This document shows positions 22,430 through 35,146 of a stretch of 64,000 nucleotides of DNA, piece after piece. Under the pieces are notes generated by a model. That model saw nothing but the letters and a program-made list of their open reading frames with translations, made no database searches and was not told the origin of the DNA. Within the stretch, counting starts at the first letter, position 1; the number at the start of each line of letters is the position of its first letter. The stretch spans positions 125,581,642 to 125,645,641 of the forward strand of contig OX578147.1 in the NCBI GenBank assembly GCA_951213105.1, given 5' to 3'. Made by a program: the position numbers and the translations under genes. The stretch comes from Amaurobius ferox (lineage: Eukaryota; Arthropoda; Arachnida; Araneae; Amaurobiidae).

Positions 22430-24640
22430 GTGCCATTTTTTGCGTTTTTTCACAAAAAGTTTCAAAAACGTTAAAAAAACAACAAAAATGTGCGTTTTGT
22501 CAACAAGTTGAATTTTGGAGGTTGTCGGATTTCTCTATGGGAATTAACATGGGTTTTCACACTTTTGTGAATTTTTTAGAAAAAAAATGTGGTTTTTCGC
22601 AAAAAAGCGGCCCAAAATGTGTTTTTCGAAAAAAGCGGAATCGGTCGATTTTTTTCAAAATGTCGGATTTCTCTATGGGAATTAACATAGGTTTTCACAC
22701 TTTTGCAATTTTTTAAAAAAAATGTGCGTTTTCGCAAAAATGTGACCACAAAGGCGTGTTTTTAGAGTAGCAGAATCGCGTGAATTGGGTCCATTTCTCT
22801 ATGGGAAATAACATGGGTTCTCACACTTTTGCAACTTTTTCGCAAAATTTAGTAAAAAAATGCACTTTTATGTTTCAAAAACATTAAAAAAACAGCAAAA
22901 ATGTGCGTTATTTCTACAAGTTGAAGTTTTGGGGTTGTTGGATTTCTCTATGGGAATTTACATGGGTTTTCACACTTTTGTGAATTTTTTAGAAAAAAAT
23001 ATGGTTTTCGCAAAATAGGGCAAAAAATGTGTTTTTTGAAAAATGCGATATCGGCCGATTTTTTTCAAAATGTTTGGTTTCTCAATGGGAATTAACATTG
23101 GTTTTAGCACTTTTTTAATTTAAAAAAAAAAATGTGCGTTTTTGCAAAAATACGGCCAAAAAGGTGTGTTTTTAAAGTAGCAGAATCGCGTGAATTGGGT
23201 GTATAGGTGGTGGTGGTGGTGGTGGTGTGTGGGGGGGGGGGTGTTTTCTCAATCATTTCAGCCTTCGATTTTAAAAATTTTAATATTTGCAAAAATAAAT
23301 ATTTCCAAAAATAAATATTTTAAATATACGTGTAAGTGGGCTTATGTTCAAAACACTTGAGTGTTATGAAACTTGCAAGTTAATTAAAGGATGTTAATTA
23401 AATTAGTGTTATGAATCTCACACGTTAATTAAAGGATGTTAATTAAATCAAATGATTAAGTATTGAATATCCGTAAGCCAGGAGCATGTCAAAGACATGC
23501 CAAGGGGTTGCTAAAGGCATGCCAAGGTGTACCAAAGTCATCGTTCTTACACTATCCCTCCGCTATATCGCGGTTACGAAGTGAACTGTAAGAATATCGT
23601 ATGATGAAGAGAGATGCTTACCCTATTTGTATGTTAAAGACGGTTACGAATACATAACTGTAAGAATTCTGCATTTTATTAACAAAATTTCGTAAATGCA
23701 AGTTTTTTTTCTTATAATTTTTCGGAAATGTAAGTTTTCTACATTTCAAAAACCACACATGTGCTGTTTTCTCTATGGAAATTAACATAGGTTTTCGCAC
23801 TTGTGCTATTTTTTAGCGTTTTTTTACAAAAACATACTTTTTACTTGTAAAAAACTAACAAAAACATGTTTTTAAAGTAACAGAATCTCGGGAATCTCGG
23901 GAATTGGATGTATGGGAGGGGGTTTGTTTCCCAACCATTTCGGCCTTTGAGTTTAGAAATTTTAAATAGATATTTCACAAAATGGCAGATACTTATTGAT
24001 CTCCATTATTATTTTTACTTAAAGTACCTGAAACATGTATGTTGTACACTTCCATTTTAAATTCTTATTATCACGGTTACGAATACTTGACTGAGAGAGT
24101 CTTGTATTTCTATTTGGAAGATAACATAGGTTTTTAAACGTGTGACATTTTTAGCGTTTTTTCACAAAAAGTTTCAAAAACGTTAAAAAACAACAAAAAT
24201 GTACGTTTTGTTTAAATAAATTGTGGTTTTTAGATTGTTTGAATTCTCTATGGGAAATAACATGGGTTTTCGCACTTTTGTGTATTTTTTGTAAAAAAAT
24301 GCGCGTTTTGGCAAAAATGTTACCAAAAAGGCGTTTTTTGAAAAATGTGACATTTTGCGATTTTTTTCAAAATGTCCAATTTCTCTATAGGAATTAACAT
24401 AGGTTTTCGCACTTTTGCATTTTTTTTTATATGTACGTTTTTGCAAAAGTGTCACCAAACGTGTACAAAGTGTCACCAAAAATGTACGTTTTTGCAGAAG
24501 TGTATGTTTTTAAAAAATGTGACATTTTGCGATTTTTTTCAAAAACACACTTTTTACTTGCAAAAACTAAGAAAAACACGTTTTTGAAGTAGCAGAATTT
24601 CGGGAATCTCGGGAATCTCGAGAATCTCAGGAATTGATTC
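22430..24640 (+). repeat. Internal tandem repeats of the left foldback arm (~130-150 bp)
   Basis: The block TTTCTCTATGGGAATTAACA, TGGGTTTTCACACTTTTG, then AAAAATGTGCGTTTTCGCAA and CGGCCGATTTTTTTCAAAAT recurs near 22531, 22670, 22798, 22945, 23085, 23770, 24248 and 24382. The right arm carries the complement (about 30000-32060). Short repetitive frames across it are by-products of the repeat. Confidence 0.82.
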
Positions 24641-25210
24641 TATTGAAGGAGGTGTATAAATCCAATGAGGGAACCCATAGACCGTTTATCAGCGATCCGC
24701 GAAACACTTAAGTTTGTAATGTTATGAATCCTACACCCATTTTAGTCTGAAAATCTAGAAAAACCTCAGAGAATATACATATTTTAAAAATAAGTATTAT
24801 AAAAAAAGGGTTAGTGTAAAAGTTTATACGCATAGTGTGTCTTATTTCCCTAAATCCCACCATTTTTAAAAATAAAAGTACATTACAGAACCTTCCACGT
24901 TTGAGTCTCGTAAAAAATGATATAGCTATAAGTGCTCCGCCCAACCCTTTTGTGCGGATGGAGGGGAGATATGTAACACATTATCGGCACTTGGAGAATA
25001 CGCAGTGGACGTTGACACGTGTTATATTACTGAGTAAGAAATTGCTTAACCCGAAATAAGAGCGAGTCTGTATTCAGGAGATATATAGCCGAAAATGGTT
25101 ATCTTGTAATGTTTAACGTTTGAAATAGCAACATACACGCTAATTTCTTTACGACGAATAACATACGAGTATATTTTTTGTATGCATACCAGTTTTAAGA
25201 GAAATTTAAC

Positions 25211-25364
25211 ACATATAGCTTTCTCCTCCACTTTGTTGCTCCAAGTCCTCTGGACGAGCCGGACGGCCTGGGGCTTTCACATATAGCTTTCTCCGGCCGT
25301 CCAAATGGTCGTTTGTGTCCTCTGGATGAGTCGAACGGTCTGGGTCTTCCACATATAGCTTTCT
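25211..25364 (+). mobile_element. Tandem pair of SINE-tail micro-insertions, left arm
   Basis: ACATATAGCTTTCT occurs three times: 25211-25224, 25279-25292 and 25351-25364. Between them are two short inserts (25225-25278, 54 bp; 25293-25350, 58 bp). The second contains CCGGCCGTCCAAATGG, TCCTCTGGATGAGTCG and AACGGTCTGGGTCTTCC, the SINE 3' tail; the first is the same but lacks the beginning. The right foldback arm has no counterpart here. Confidence 0.85.
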
Positions 25365-27193
25365 GAGGGAGGGAGAAACGCCTAATATCGTGATACATAT
25401 GACACACGCGTTCAGCACAAATTGGCGGAAATAAATAGTGAGATAGTTTTTAAAGACGAGACTTTGGAATTTTTTTCGATAAATCAGGTATTTGAGGTTA
25501 TTTAACGTGTGAATGATCGATACATGGTAATAAAATGAGGAACTAAGCTAAGTTTTCAAGTATAGGACTTTGAAGTTTTTAGCTAAATGTAATATGTGCC
25601 AACATTTTGTAAGATGATATCACCTGCAGAGTGAGTATAGGACGATCCTATCATCAGCAGCTAGTTACAAAGTGTCGAATTAGACGAACATTTCTACGAT
25701 AAAAATTTTAATATCCTAACCAAATACAACTCTTTGTAGCTTTTAAAGGGTTGGAAACACCTACTAAAGAGGCATCTACTTATAGCTGATACATAGCCAT
25801 GAAATGGGAAACTAACAAAGATTTTTTAGAGGGGACTTTAGGAATTTGCTAGCTAAATAGGGATTTCCACTAATTTTTAAAGGGATATAAAGACATACTA
25901 AAGGGTAAACAACAAATTTTTAGAGGGGACTTTGAGAATTTTTTAGCTAAATAGGGATTTCTACTAACTTTTAAGGAATAGAAATACACATCATCCACAT
26001 ATAGTAACAAAAGTAGAACTAAACATGCTTCTAAGGATAGAATTTCTGGTTTCTTCACATAAATGAGGATGTTTAGAAACGTGTGAATGGTTAGAAACTA
26101 CACTTTAAGTGGGAGTAGAATAGAACCATCACCAACACCTATCGTGGAAAAATAAGAATTAGAGTAATATCTTGAGGATGGGACTTTAGATTTTTAGGTA
26201 AATGTTATGTTTAAAAACTTTTAAAGTAGCGTAAATGCCTACTAAGACGACATATGCGATACACATAGCCAATACGTAGTTATGAAATAGGGAAAAGCTA
26301 ATATAGCTTTTTCTAGAATAACACCCTAAATTTTTTCTAGCTAAACGCAATATATCAGCACTTAAAGCGGAATGAATACGTAGATTCAGACGGCATGTGT
26401 GACACACATCGCCGACACATAATAATTAAATGCTGATTTAAGTAAATTTTTAAGGATAGAACTCTGAATTTTTTAATTAAATGAGATGTTTAAGAACATT
26501 TAAAGAGTCAGAAACACCCAATAAGGTGGTATGAGATGAATTCATTATCGCAATATAACAGTGAAATGGGGATACTACAAATATCTTAAAGGTTATCCTT
26601 AAAATTTCTAAGGAAATAACCTTTAAAGAGGTGAAAAATATGTAGTGAAGTTGTGTGGATAATACAGATCACCGACATTCTAAAACAGACAAGACATGTC
26701 TATACAAGATAAAATATGTTGTACGTTAGTATAAACACACATTATTCTATGTAGCAATGTAATACATACCCCAAGATTTATATAAAGTAATCGTGAATCC
26801 ATTATACTAACCCCATCAGAAATCAGATAAAATAACAAAATTACCAAGCTGAAGAATATATCTAGATACTAAAACCCCAACAAACTACATTAAATTGATA
26901 AAAATCTTAACTAAATAAAATAATGAAGGTGTAACATACTATAAAAATACTAAGTTTAATAAAATGATAGAATAATATCATATTAAAGCAAGTACTTACA
27001 TGTTCAATCCGATTCAAAAATGTTGTATTAGGTATAGGCCGATGAAGAATGACAGATCTAACATCTCCAGCATTACCAATTAAAACCGACATATTCGTAG
27101 TAGAGAACAGTTTAAATGCGACTTACCAGCATGAAATCCACAATAATAAAATCGATGTTTGAACACCACCGACACCCCCTTCACGACAAGGTC

Positions 27194-27222
27194 ATACCAT
27201 GGTTACCGTTAAACCATGGTAT
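27194..27222. repeat. Perfect hairpin in left arm
   Basis: ATACCATGGTT and AACCATGGTAT face each other across a short loop. The same hairpin occurs at 27672-27700 in the right arm. They sit about 210-270 bp from the centre of the palindrome. Confidence 0.75.
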
Positions 27223-27311
27223 AAAATAGAATCACATGTTAAAAAATAATAGATTTTAGTAAAATAATTAAAGAAAATCCCTTTGTGATTATGAATGGTC
27301 TGTCTATTTTT

Positions 27312-27573
27312 ACCGTGTGTGTGTGTGTGTGTATTATACCTTAAAATAACTATGTATCTTTAATATCCCCGTGGATACTAATGTTTTAATTGTTTTACAC
27401 ATTTAAGTAAAACTTTGTTTTAATTGCACTAGAATAAGTGTAACCGAAATAAAGTTTTTCTAAATGTGTACAATTAAAACATTAGTATCTACTGGGATAC
27501 TAAAGATACAAAGCTTTTTTAAGGTATAATTACATACACAGATACACACACACACACACACACACACACAGAC
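27312..27573. repeat. Centre of the palindrome with (GT)n/(CA)n arms
   Basis: A (GT)n run near 27316-27333 and a (CA)n run near 27545-27569 are inverted counterparts. Inside them, TACTAATGTTTTAATTG and CAATTAAAACATTAGTA pair, as do AAAACTTTGTTTTAATTGCA and a GTGTAACCGAAATAAAGTTT counterpart, down to the 8-bp spacer. A near-spacerless palindrome like this is rarely stable in cloning or assembly. Confidence 0.8.
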
Positions 27574-27671
27574 GCACACGGTAAAAATAGACAGACCATT
27601 CATAATCACAAAGGGATTTTCTTTAATTATTTTACTAAAATCTATTACTTTTTAACATGTGATTCTATTTT

Positions 27672-27700
27672 ATACCATGGTTTAACGGTAACCATGGTAT
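27672..27700. repeat. Perfect hairpin in right arm
   Basis: The inverted counterpart of 27194-27222, ATACCATGGTT with AACCATGGTAT. It lies about 20 bp from the micro-insertion at 27718. Confidence 0.75.
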
Positions 27701-27717
27701 GACCTTGATGTGACCTT

Positions 27718-27803
27718 GCCGTGAAGGGGGTTGAAGACCCAGACCGTCCGGCTCGTCCTGAGGACTTGAGCATCTATTTGGACGGCCGGGCCGTGAAGGG
27801 GGT
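27718..27803 (-). mobile_element. SINE-tail micro-insertion with 14-bp target duplication, right arm
   Basis: GCCGTGAAGGGGGT occurs at 27718-27731 and 27790-27803. The 58 bp between (27732-27789) begins TTGAAGACCCAGACCGTCCG and ends ATTTGGACGGCCGG, the SINE tail in reverse orientation. The left arm at about 27170-27190 (complement side) has the uninterrupted sequence ACCCCCTTCACG, so this insertion postdates formation of the palindrome. Confidence 0.88.
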
Positions 27804-29999
27804 GTCGGTGGTGTTCAAACATCGATTTTATTATTCTAATTGTGGATTTCATGCTGGTAAGTCGCATTTAAACTGTCCTCTACTATGAATATGTCGGTTT
27901 TAATTGGTAATGCTGGAGATGTTAGATCTGTCATTCTTCATCGGCCTATACCTAATACAACATTTTTGAATCGGATTGAACATGTAAGTACTTGCTTTCA
28001 TATGATTTTATTCTATCATTTTATTAACCTTAGTATTTTTACATATTTTATTATTTTATTCAGTTAAGATTTTTATCAATTTAATGTAGTTTGTTGGGGT
28101 TTTAGTATATAGATATATTCTTCAGCTTGGTAATTTTATTATTTTAGCTGATTTCTGATGGGGTTAGTATAATGGATTCAAGATTACTTTATATAAATCT
28201 TGGGGTATGTATTACATTGCTACATAGAATAATGTGTGTTTATACTAACGTACAACATTTTTTATCTTGTATAGACATGTCTTGTCTGTTTTAGAATGTC
28301 GGTGATCTGTATTATCCACTCAACTTCACTACATATTTTTCACCTCTTTAAAGGTTATTTACTTAGAAATTTTAAGGATTCACCTTTAAGATATTTGTAG
28401 TATCCCCATTTCGCTGTTATATTGCGATGATGAATGCATCTCATACCACCTTATTAGGTGTTTCTGTCTCTTTAAATGTTCTTAAACATCTCATTTACCT
28501 AAAAAATTCAGAGTTCTAACCTTAAAAATTTACTTAAATCAGCATTTAACTATTATGTGTCAGCGATGTGTGCCACGCATGCCGTCTGAATCTACGTATT
28601 CATTCCGCTTTAAGTGGTGATATATTGCGTTTAACTAGAAAAAATTTAGGGTGTTATTCTAAAAAAAGCTATCTTAGCTTTTCCCTATTTCATAACTATG
28701 TATTGGCTATGTGTATCGCATATGTCGTCTTAGTAGGCATTTACGCTACTTTAAAAGTTTTTAAATATAACATTTACTTAAAAATCTAAAGTCCCATCCT
28801 CAAAATATTACTCTAATTCCTATTTTTCCTCGATAGGTATTGGTGATGGTGCTATTCTACTCCCACTTAAAGTGTAGTTTCGAACCATTCAGACGTTTCT
28901 AAACATCCTCATTTATGTGAAGAAACCAGAAATTCTATAATTAGAAGCATGTTTAGTTCTACTTTTGTTACTATATGTGGATGATGTGTATTTCTATTCC
29001 TTAAAAGTTAGTAGAAATCCCTATTTAGCTAAAAAATTCTCAAAGTCCCCTCTAAAAATTTGTTGTATACCCTTTAGTATGTCTTTATATCCCTTTAAAG
29101 TTAGTGGAAATTCCTATTTAGCTAGCAAATTCCCAAAGTCCCCTCTAAAAAATCTTTGTTAGTTTCCCTTTTCCTGGCTATGTATCAGCTATAAGTATCA
29201 TACATGGCCCCTTAGTAGGTGTTTCCAACCCTTTAAAAGCTACAAAGCATTGTATTTGGTTAGGATATTTAAATTTTGTATCGTAGAAATGTTCGTCTAA
29301 TTCGACACTTTGTAACTAGCTGCTGATGATGGGATCGTCCTATACTCACTCTGCAGGTGATATCATCTTATAAAATGTTGGCACATATTACATTTAGTTA
29401 AAAACTTCAAAGTCCTATACTTGAAAACTTAGCTTAGTTCCTCATTTTATTACCATGTATTTATTACCATGAATACAGACTCGTTCGTATTTCGAGTTAA
29501 GCAATTTCCTATTCAGTAATATACCACGTGTCAACGTCCACTACGTATTCCCCTAGTGCCGAGAATGTGTTAAATATCTCCTCCATCCGCACAAAAGGGT
29601 TGGGGGGGGGGGGCACTTATAGCTATATCATTTTTCACGAGACTAAAACATGGAGGGTTCTGTAATGTACTTTTATTTTTAAAAATGGTGGGATTTAGAG
29701 AAATAAGACACACTTTGCGTATAAACTTTTACACTAACCCTTTTTTTATAATACTTATTTATAAAATATGTATATTCTCTGGGGTTTTTCTAGATTTTCA
29801 GACTAAAATGGATGTAGGATTCATAACATTACTATCTTGAATGTTTCGCGGATCGCTGATAAACGGTCTATGGGTTCCCTCATTGGGTTTATACACCTCC
29901 TTCAATAAACTCAATTCCTGAGATTCCCGAGATTCTCGAGATTCCCGAGATTCCGGAAATTCTGCTACTTCAAAAACGTTTTTCTTAGTTTTTACAAGT

Positions 30000-32060
30000 A
30001 AAAAGTGTGTTTTTGAAAAAAATCGCAAAATGTCACTTTTTCAAATAACGCATTTTCGGTAACACTTTTGCACAAACATACATTTTAAAAAAAAATGCAA
30101 AAGTGCGAAAACCTATGTTAATTCCCATAGAAAAATTGGACATTTTGAAAAAAATCGCAAATTGTCACATTTTTAAACAAACGACTTTTTGGTAACATTT
30201 TTGCAAAAACGCGTATTATTTTACAAAAAATACACAAAAGTGCGAAAACCCATTATATTTCCCATAGAGAATTCAAACAATCTGAAAACCACAACGTATT
30301 TAAAAAACGTACATTTTTGTTGTTTTTTAACGTTTTTGAAACTTTTTGTGAAAAAACGCTAAAAATGACACACGTTTAAAAACCTATGTTATCTCCCAAA
30401 TAGAAATACAAGACTCTTAAGTATTCGTAACCGTGATAATAAGAATTTAAAATGGAAGTGTACAAAATATTTGTTTCAGGTACTTTAAGTAAAAATAATA
30501 ATGCAGATCAATAAGTATCTGCCATTTTGCGGAATATTTATTTAAAATATCTAAACTCGAAGACCGAAATGGTTGGGTAAACACACCCCCTCCCATACAC
30601 CCAATTCCCGAGATTCTGCTACTTTAAAAACATGTTTTTGTTAGTTTTTTACAAGTAAAAAGTGTGTTTTTGTGAAAAAACGCTGAAAAATAACACAAAT
30701 GCGAAAACCTATGTTAATTTCCATAGAGAAAACAGCACATGTGTGGTTTTTGAAAAGTAGAAAACTTGCATTTCCGAAAAATTATAAGAAAAAAAACTTG
30801 CATTTACGAAATTTTGTTAATAAAATGCAGAATTCTTACAGTTATGTATTCGTAACCGTCTTTAACATACAAATAGGCTAAGCATCTCACTTCATCATAC
30901 GATATTTTTACAGTTCACTTCGTAACCGCGATATAGCGGAGGCATAGTGTAAGAACGATGACTTTGGTACACCTTGGCATGCCTTTAGCATACCCTTGGC
31001 ATGTCTTTGACATGCTCCTGGCATACGGATATTCAATACTTAATCATTTAATTTAATTAACATCCTTTAATTAAGTTGTGAGATTCATAACACTAATTTA
31101 ATTAACATCCTTTAATTAACTTGCAAGATTCATAACACTCAAGTGTTTTGAACATAAGCACACTTCCACGTATAATTAAAATATTTATTTTTGGAAATAT
31201 TTATTTTTGCAAATATTAAAATTTTTAAAATCGAAGGCTGAAATGATTGAGAACCCCCCCCCCCCCCCACCTATACACCCAATTCACGCTATTCTGCTAC
31301 TTTAAAAACACACCTTTTTGGCCGCATTTTTGCAAAAACGCACATTTTTTTTCAAAAAATTGCAAAAGTGCGAAAACCCATGTTAATTCCCATAGAGAAA
31401 CCAAACATTTTTGAAAAAAATCGGCCGATTCCGCGTTTTTCAAAAAACACATTTTTGGCCGCTTTTTTGCGAAAAACTACATTTATTTTTTAAAAAATTC
31501 ACAAAAGTGTGAAAACCTATGTTTATTCCCATAGAAAAATCCAACAACCCCAAAACTTCAACTTGCTGAAAAAATGCACATTTTTGATGTTTTTTTAACG
31601 TTTTTGAAACATAAAAGTGCATTTTTTTACTAAATTTTGCAAAAAAGTTGCAAAAGTGTGAAAACCTATGTTATTTCCCATAGAGAAATGTACCCAATTC
31701 ACGCGATTCTGTTACGCTGAAAACACGCCTTTTTGGCCGCATTTTTGCGAAAATGCACATTTTTCTTTTTAAAAATTGCAAAAGTATGAAAACCTATGTT
31801 AATTCCCATAGAGAAATCCGGCATTTTGAAAAAAATCGGCCGATTCCGCGTTTTTCAAAAAACACATTTTTGGCCGCTTTTTTGCGAAAAACCACATTTT
31901 TTTTCTAAAAAATTCACAAAAGTGTGAAAACCCATGTTCATTCCCATAGAGAAATCCGACAACCTCCAAAATTCAACTTGTTGACAAAACGCACATTTTT
32001 GTTGTTTTTTTAACGTTTTTGAAACTTTTTGTGAAAAAACGCAAAAAAATGACACACGTT
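30000..32060 (-). repeat. Internal tandem repeats of the right foldback arm
   Basis: The complement of the left-arm array. TGTTAATTCCCATAGAGAAA-type blocks recur near 30115, 30255, 31381, 31520, 31665, 31797 and 31935. Confidence 0.82.
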
Positions 32061-32309
32061 TAAAAATTTGTTATTTCCCTACATCATAGAAGATTCTCAA
32101 GTATCTCATCATACGATATTCTCGCTGTTCACTTCGTAACCGCGGTATAGGGGAAGCACTCTTTTCGTAGAAGGCGGAAGGATATTGACATGACCTTGAC
32201 ACACCCTTGGTATGCCCTTAACATGCTCTTGGAAGAGGGATATTCATTACTTTATTTAATTATCCTCATTTAGAAAAAAGGAAAAATAAATCTCAACTAT
32301 CGGTAAAAA

Positions 32310-32780
32310 TCCCAAGTTTTAATTCTCCTTTCTGCCGCTAGGGGGCGCTGGTGGTTTCATTCCACCTCCGATGTGGTTGCCATCCCCAAAAAAGTTTCTC
32401 CCCCACAGGTGTTGCTATGGCAACCCAAATAAAAGAAAACGAAATTCCATCCTCGATAGTTTTACTTTTCGCCACTAGGGGGCGCTGATGGTTCCATTCC
32501 GCCTCCGATGGCGTTGCCACCAAAAAAAGTTTCTCTCCTACTTAGAAAAAAATCTCAATATCGCCCCAATATTTAAAATTATAAATATCTCCCAACTATT
32601 GGGTAGTTCCACTTTCCACCGCTAGGGGGCGCTGATGGTTCCATTCCGCCTCCGATGGTGTTTCCACCCTCAAAAAAGTTTCTCCCATACTTAGAAATAA
32701 ACTCATTCATAAAAATTTGTTTACTCCCTAAACCCCTCGTATAAGACTACAAAATCGTTGCCATCCGAAAAAAAGTTTCT
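32310..32780 (+). repeat. Subterminal tandem array with CTCF-like motifs, right arm
   Basis: About three to four ~140-bp units. CCGCTAGGGGGCGCTG lies at 32335-32350 and 32619-32634, and CCACTAGGGGGCGCTG at 32472-32487, all on the plus strand. The last is a near-ideal CTCF core. Motifs in the two arms point away from each other, since the left-arm motifs are on the minus strand. Confidence 0.72.
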
Positions 32781-32927
32781 AAAAATTTTTACCCCCACCT
32801 TTTTCATTTTTCCCCTTTTACACCCCTGTCCAGGATTACGGAAGGCGGAATGGCCGCCATCTTGGATTCCGCATTCCGCAATAGTCCGCCTCTGTTGTTG
32901 AACTGGCATATTCTTACTACTCACGTT

Positions 32928-33900
32928 GAATTTTCCCTAAACTTCGAAGTAATTTGTGAATTTTAACTTCCAATAAAAAATTGTTGAAAAATTAAGCTCC
33001 ATAGGGATCAATATATATATATTTCTGAAATCGGGTTAAATCCAAAACTAATTGGGTGATATATTATTTCATTCCCAAACATCCCACATGACCGTCTCAA
33101 CAACATACTAAACTTTTATTTCAATAATGTCATTTTAGGGCAGTTACCGTGCTACCGAACAGACAGAATGATCAAAGTCATGAACACTTTTCAACTATGT
33201 TGGAAATTCCTAAGAAAGGTGTGCACATGGACAAGCAGTAGCAACGCCTACCACTGCACTTATACGTTGGTGGGGAATCTTGTCACATGTCTGGATGTAG
33301 TTCATCTGCTCAGATCTTTGTCACAAGTTGAGCGTGTGAACATTTCAATAATTTTCTAACATGTGTTTTAAGTATGAGTTGGTTTTCCTTAGAAATTTCT
33401 GAGACCATTTGCACTCTTTGGGAATCAGGCGATTGCCTAATAAATTTCCTATCATCCCAGACAAAAAAAATTATGCAATATTTTTCTATCAAAACAAAAT
33501 GGGGTTTCGTGTATTTCACTGCATTAATATACTGCAATGCGTATAAAGTCGTGGTTAGGAAGTTTCGGGAATTCAAATTATGCATTTTGTACCAGCATAT
33601 TGCAGATCCTATGTTCGAAATATCCATTGCATGAATTTTGTAAAAGCCGCGAATAAAACTCCTTTTAAAAATAAAGTATTTTTTTTTGTAAAACTATGTT
33701 CGTAATATAGAAAAATATTTTTTTTTACAAAAGATTTTTTTTTTACATTCATCAGCGGGTTGAAAAGAGGAAATTTTGCTATCAGCACGTCAGGTATAGC
33801 AGCTTTGAAAATGCATGTTTGGAAAATTTATGTTAAGTTTTACACTAAAATTCATAGAAAATTTAACCCTTAAAGCTCGAGATTTATTATTATAATATAT
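32928..33900 (+). repeat. Dispersed repeat R, copy 2, right part
   Basis: Continues the repeat interrupted at 21470. It shares AATTTGTGAATTTTAACTT, CCATAGGGATCAATATATAT, CCAAAACTAATTGGGTGATA, AGGGCAGTTACCGTGCTACC, a GTGTGCACATGGACAAGCAG block, and a short frame around 33374-33634 with 54720-55640. Codons in that frame differ between copies without obvious constraint, so it is not called as a gene. Confidence 0.8.
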
Positions 33901-34993
33901 ACCAACAGATCGAGGAGGTGTGGTTATTAACTGCAAAAACATCCAACCCACGAAAGAACAATTTTCACACGCATTAAAGGCTTTTGTTCACCAGCATTTA
34001 AGGCATTTAAGGCTTCACCAGCATTTAAGGCTTTATAATTAAAGCTCTCTGCAGAATTTTAAGTTTTAATGACCTTTAAATAGAGTTAATTTTGTATTAA
34101 CGAATCTGCTTTTGTTTTGCTGAAGTTTCTCAGTATGAAGTTTTGCAGTGTGACGCAGTATTATATAACGCTATATAATAAGTATTATATAAATATTTGC
34201 AGTGTGACGTAGTATTATAAGATCACAGATTTTATTAACAGAATTTTATGGTTTTAAATGTGGTCATGGATCAAAATATGACCATTTAAATTTGAGAAAA
34301 GATGTGGATCCATCTGCATCATTGAATAAGTTCTAAGTGGTTTCTTAATGTAGTGTTTGTGTAATTTTCTTGCAGCTTCAATTTTATGAAAATATTTTAC
34401 TGTAAATTTGCAAAGTTTATGTATAGCATCACCAGACGATATTAATCCACCTCAGTTTTCAATTACAATTAAATTGGAAAAAGTTCACTCTTAATGGCAA
34501 AATGCATTGATTCAAACACATTGTCAAAATACACTATTAATGCCAAAAAACATTAATTCTAATCGGACTAGAATTTAAACGGAGGGGGTGGGCAACTCTG
34601 GGATAAGAGTAATAACATCGACTAGTTTGATGTCCGCCTTTGTGATTTTGAAGTGACCCCTTGTCTGCCCCTATGGGCGTCAGCAAAGCACAACAATACA
34701 TAACAGTTATTTTACCATTTATATTTCTCCAGTAAGCTCTCGGTCAGAAATCGCCAATGAAATGTACAGGGTCAAGGTCAGGAGAAAACAGGTTCACGGA
34801 AAAATCATTTTGAAAGCACCTTCCATTATCTTTAATAGGCATTGCAGACCTTAAGTCCTTTTGTTCAGTAGGTACGGGAGAACAGGTGTCTTGTGGACAG
34901 ATGCATTCACCCACAGATGCTGAAGGGTTAGATTAAATTCCTGAGGATAAACAAAGCTATACTAAACGAAGTAACCTTGATGTCACTTGGAGT

Positions 34994-34994
34994 A

Positions 34995-35050
<56 letters not shown>

Positions 35051-35068
35051 GTATGTATATATACATAT

Positions 35069-35099
<31 letters not shown>

Positions 35100-35106
35100 A
35101 TACATA

Positions 35107-35140
<34 letters not shown>
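34994..35140. repeat. (TA)n microsatellite inside duplication D copy 1
   Basis: TA repeats with ATGTATATAT interruptions. Copy 2 has a 1.5-kb insertion at the corresponding tract. Confidence 0.92.

Positions 35141-35146
<6 letters not shown>

Larger units (their letters stand above)
21471..32921. mobile_element. Giant foldback (palindromic) element, 11.45 kb
   Basis: The left arm (21471-27429) and right arm (27438-32921) are inverted copies along almost their whole length, meeting at an 8-bp spacer, TAGAATAA (27430-27437). The outer ends read AGTAGTAATAAGAATAGG on the left and, complemented, AGTAGTAAGAATATGCC on the right; both continue into CAACAGAGGCGG. Outside them lie CACTTT (21465-21470) and CACGTT (32922-32927), a possible 6-bp target duplication with one mismatch. 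The flanks join up as one dispersed repeat R, whose uninterrupted relative is at 54.3-55.8 kb, so this is an insertion. Left-arm excess (about 475 bp) is mostly a 430-bp block at 25.08-25.51 kb. No transposase frame was found, so any movement would depend on an outside enzyme. Confidence 0.88.

Noticed and set aside
22522..24587. Repeated frames containing FSMGINxGFHTF
   Set aside because: They follow the ~140-bp tandem repeat of the foldback arms on both strands, with no constraint visible between units.
33374..33634. Conserved 86-codon frame also present at 55130-55402
   Set aside because: Both are parts of dispersed repeat R; differences include frame-neutral and frame-changing ones and no domain is visible.
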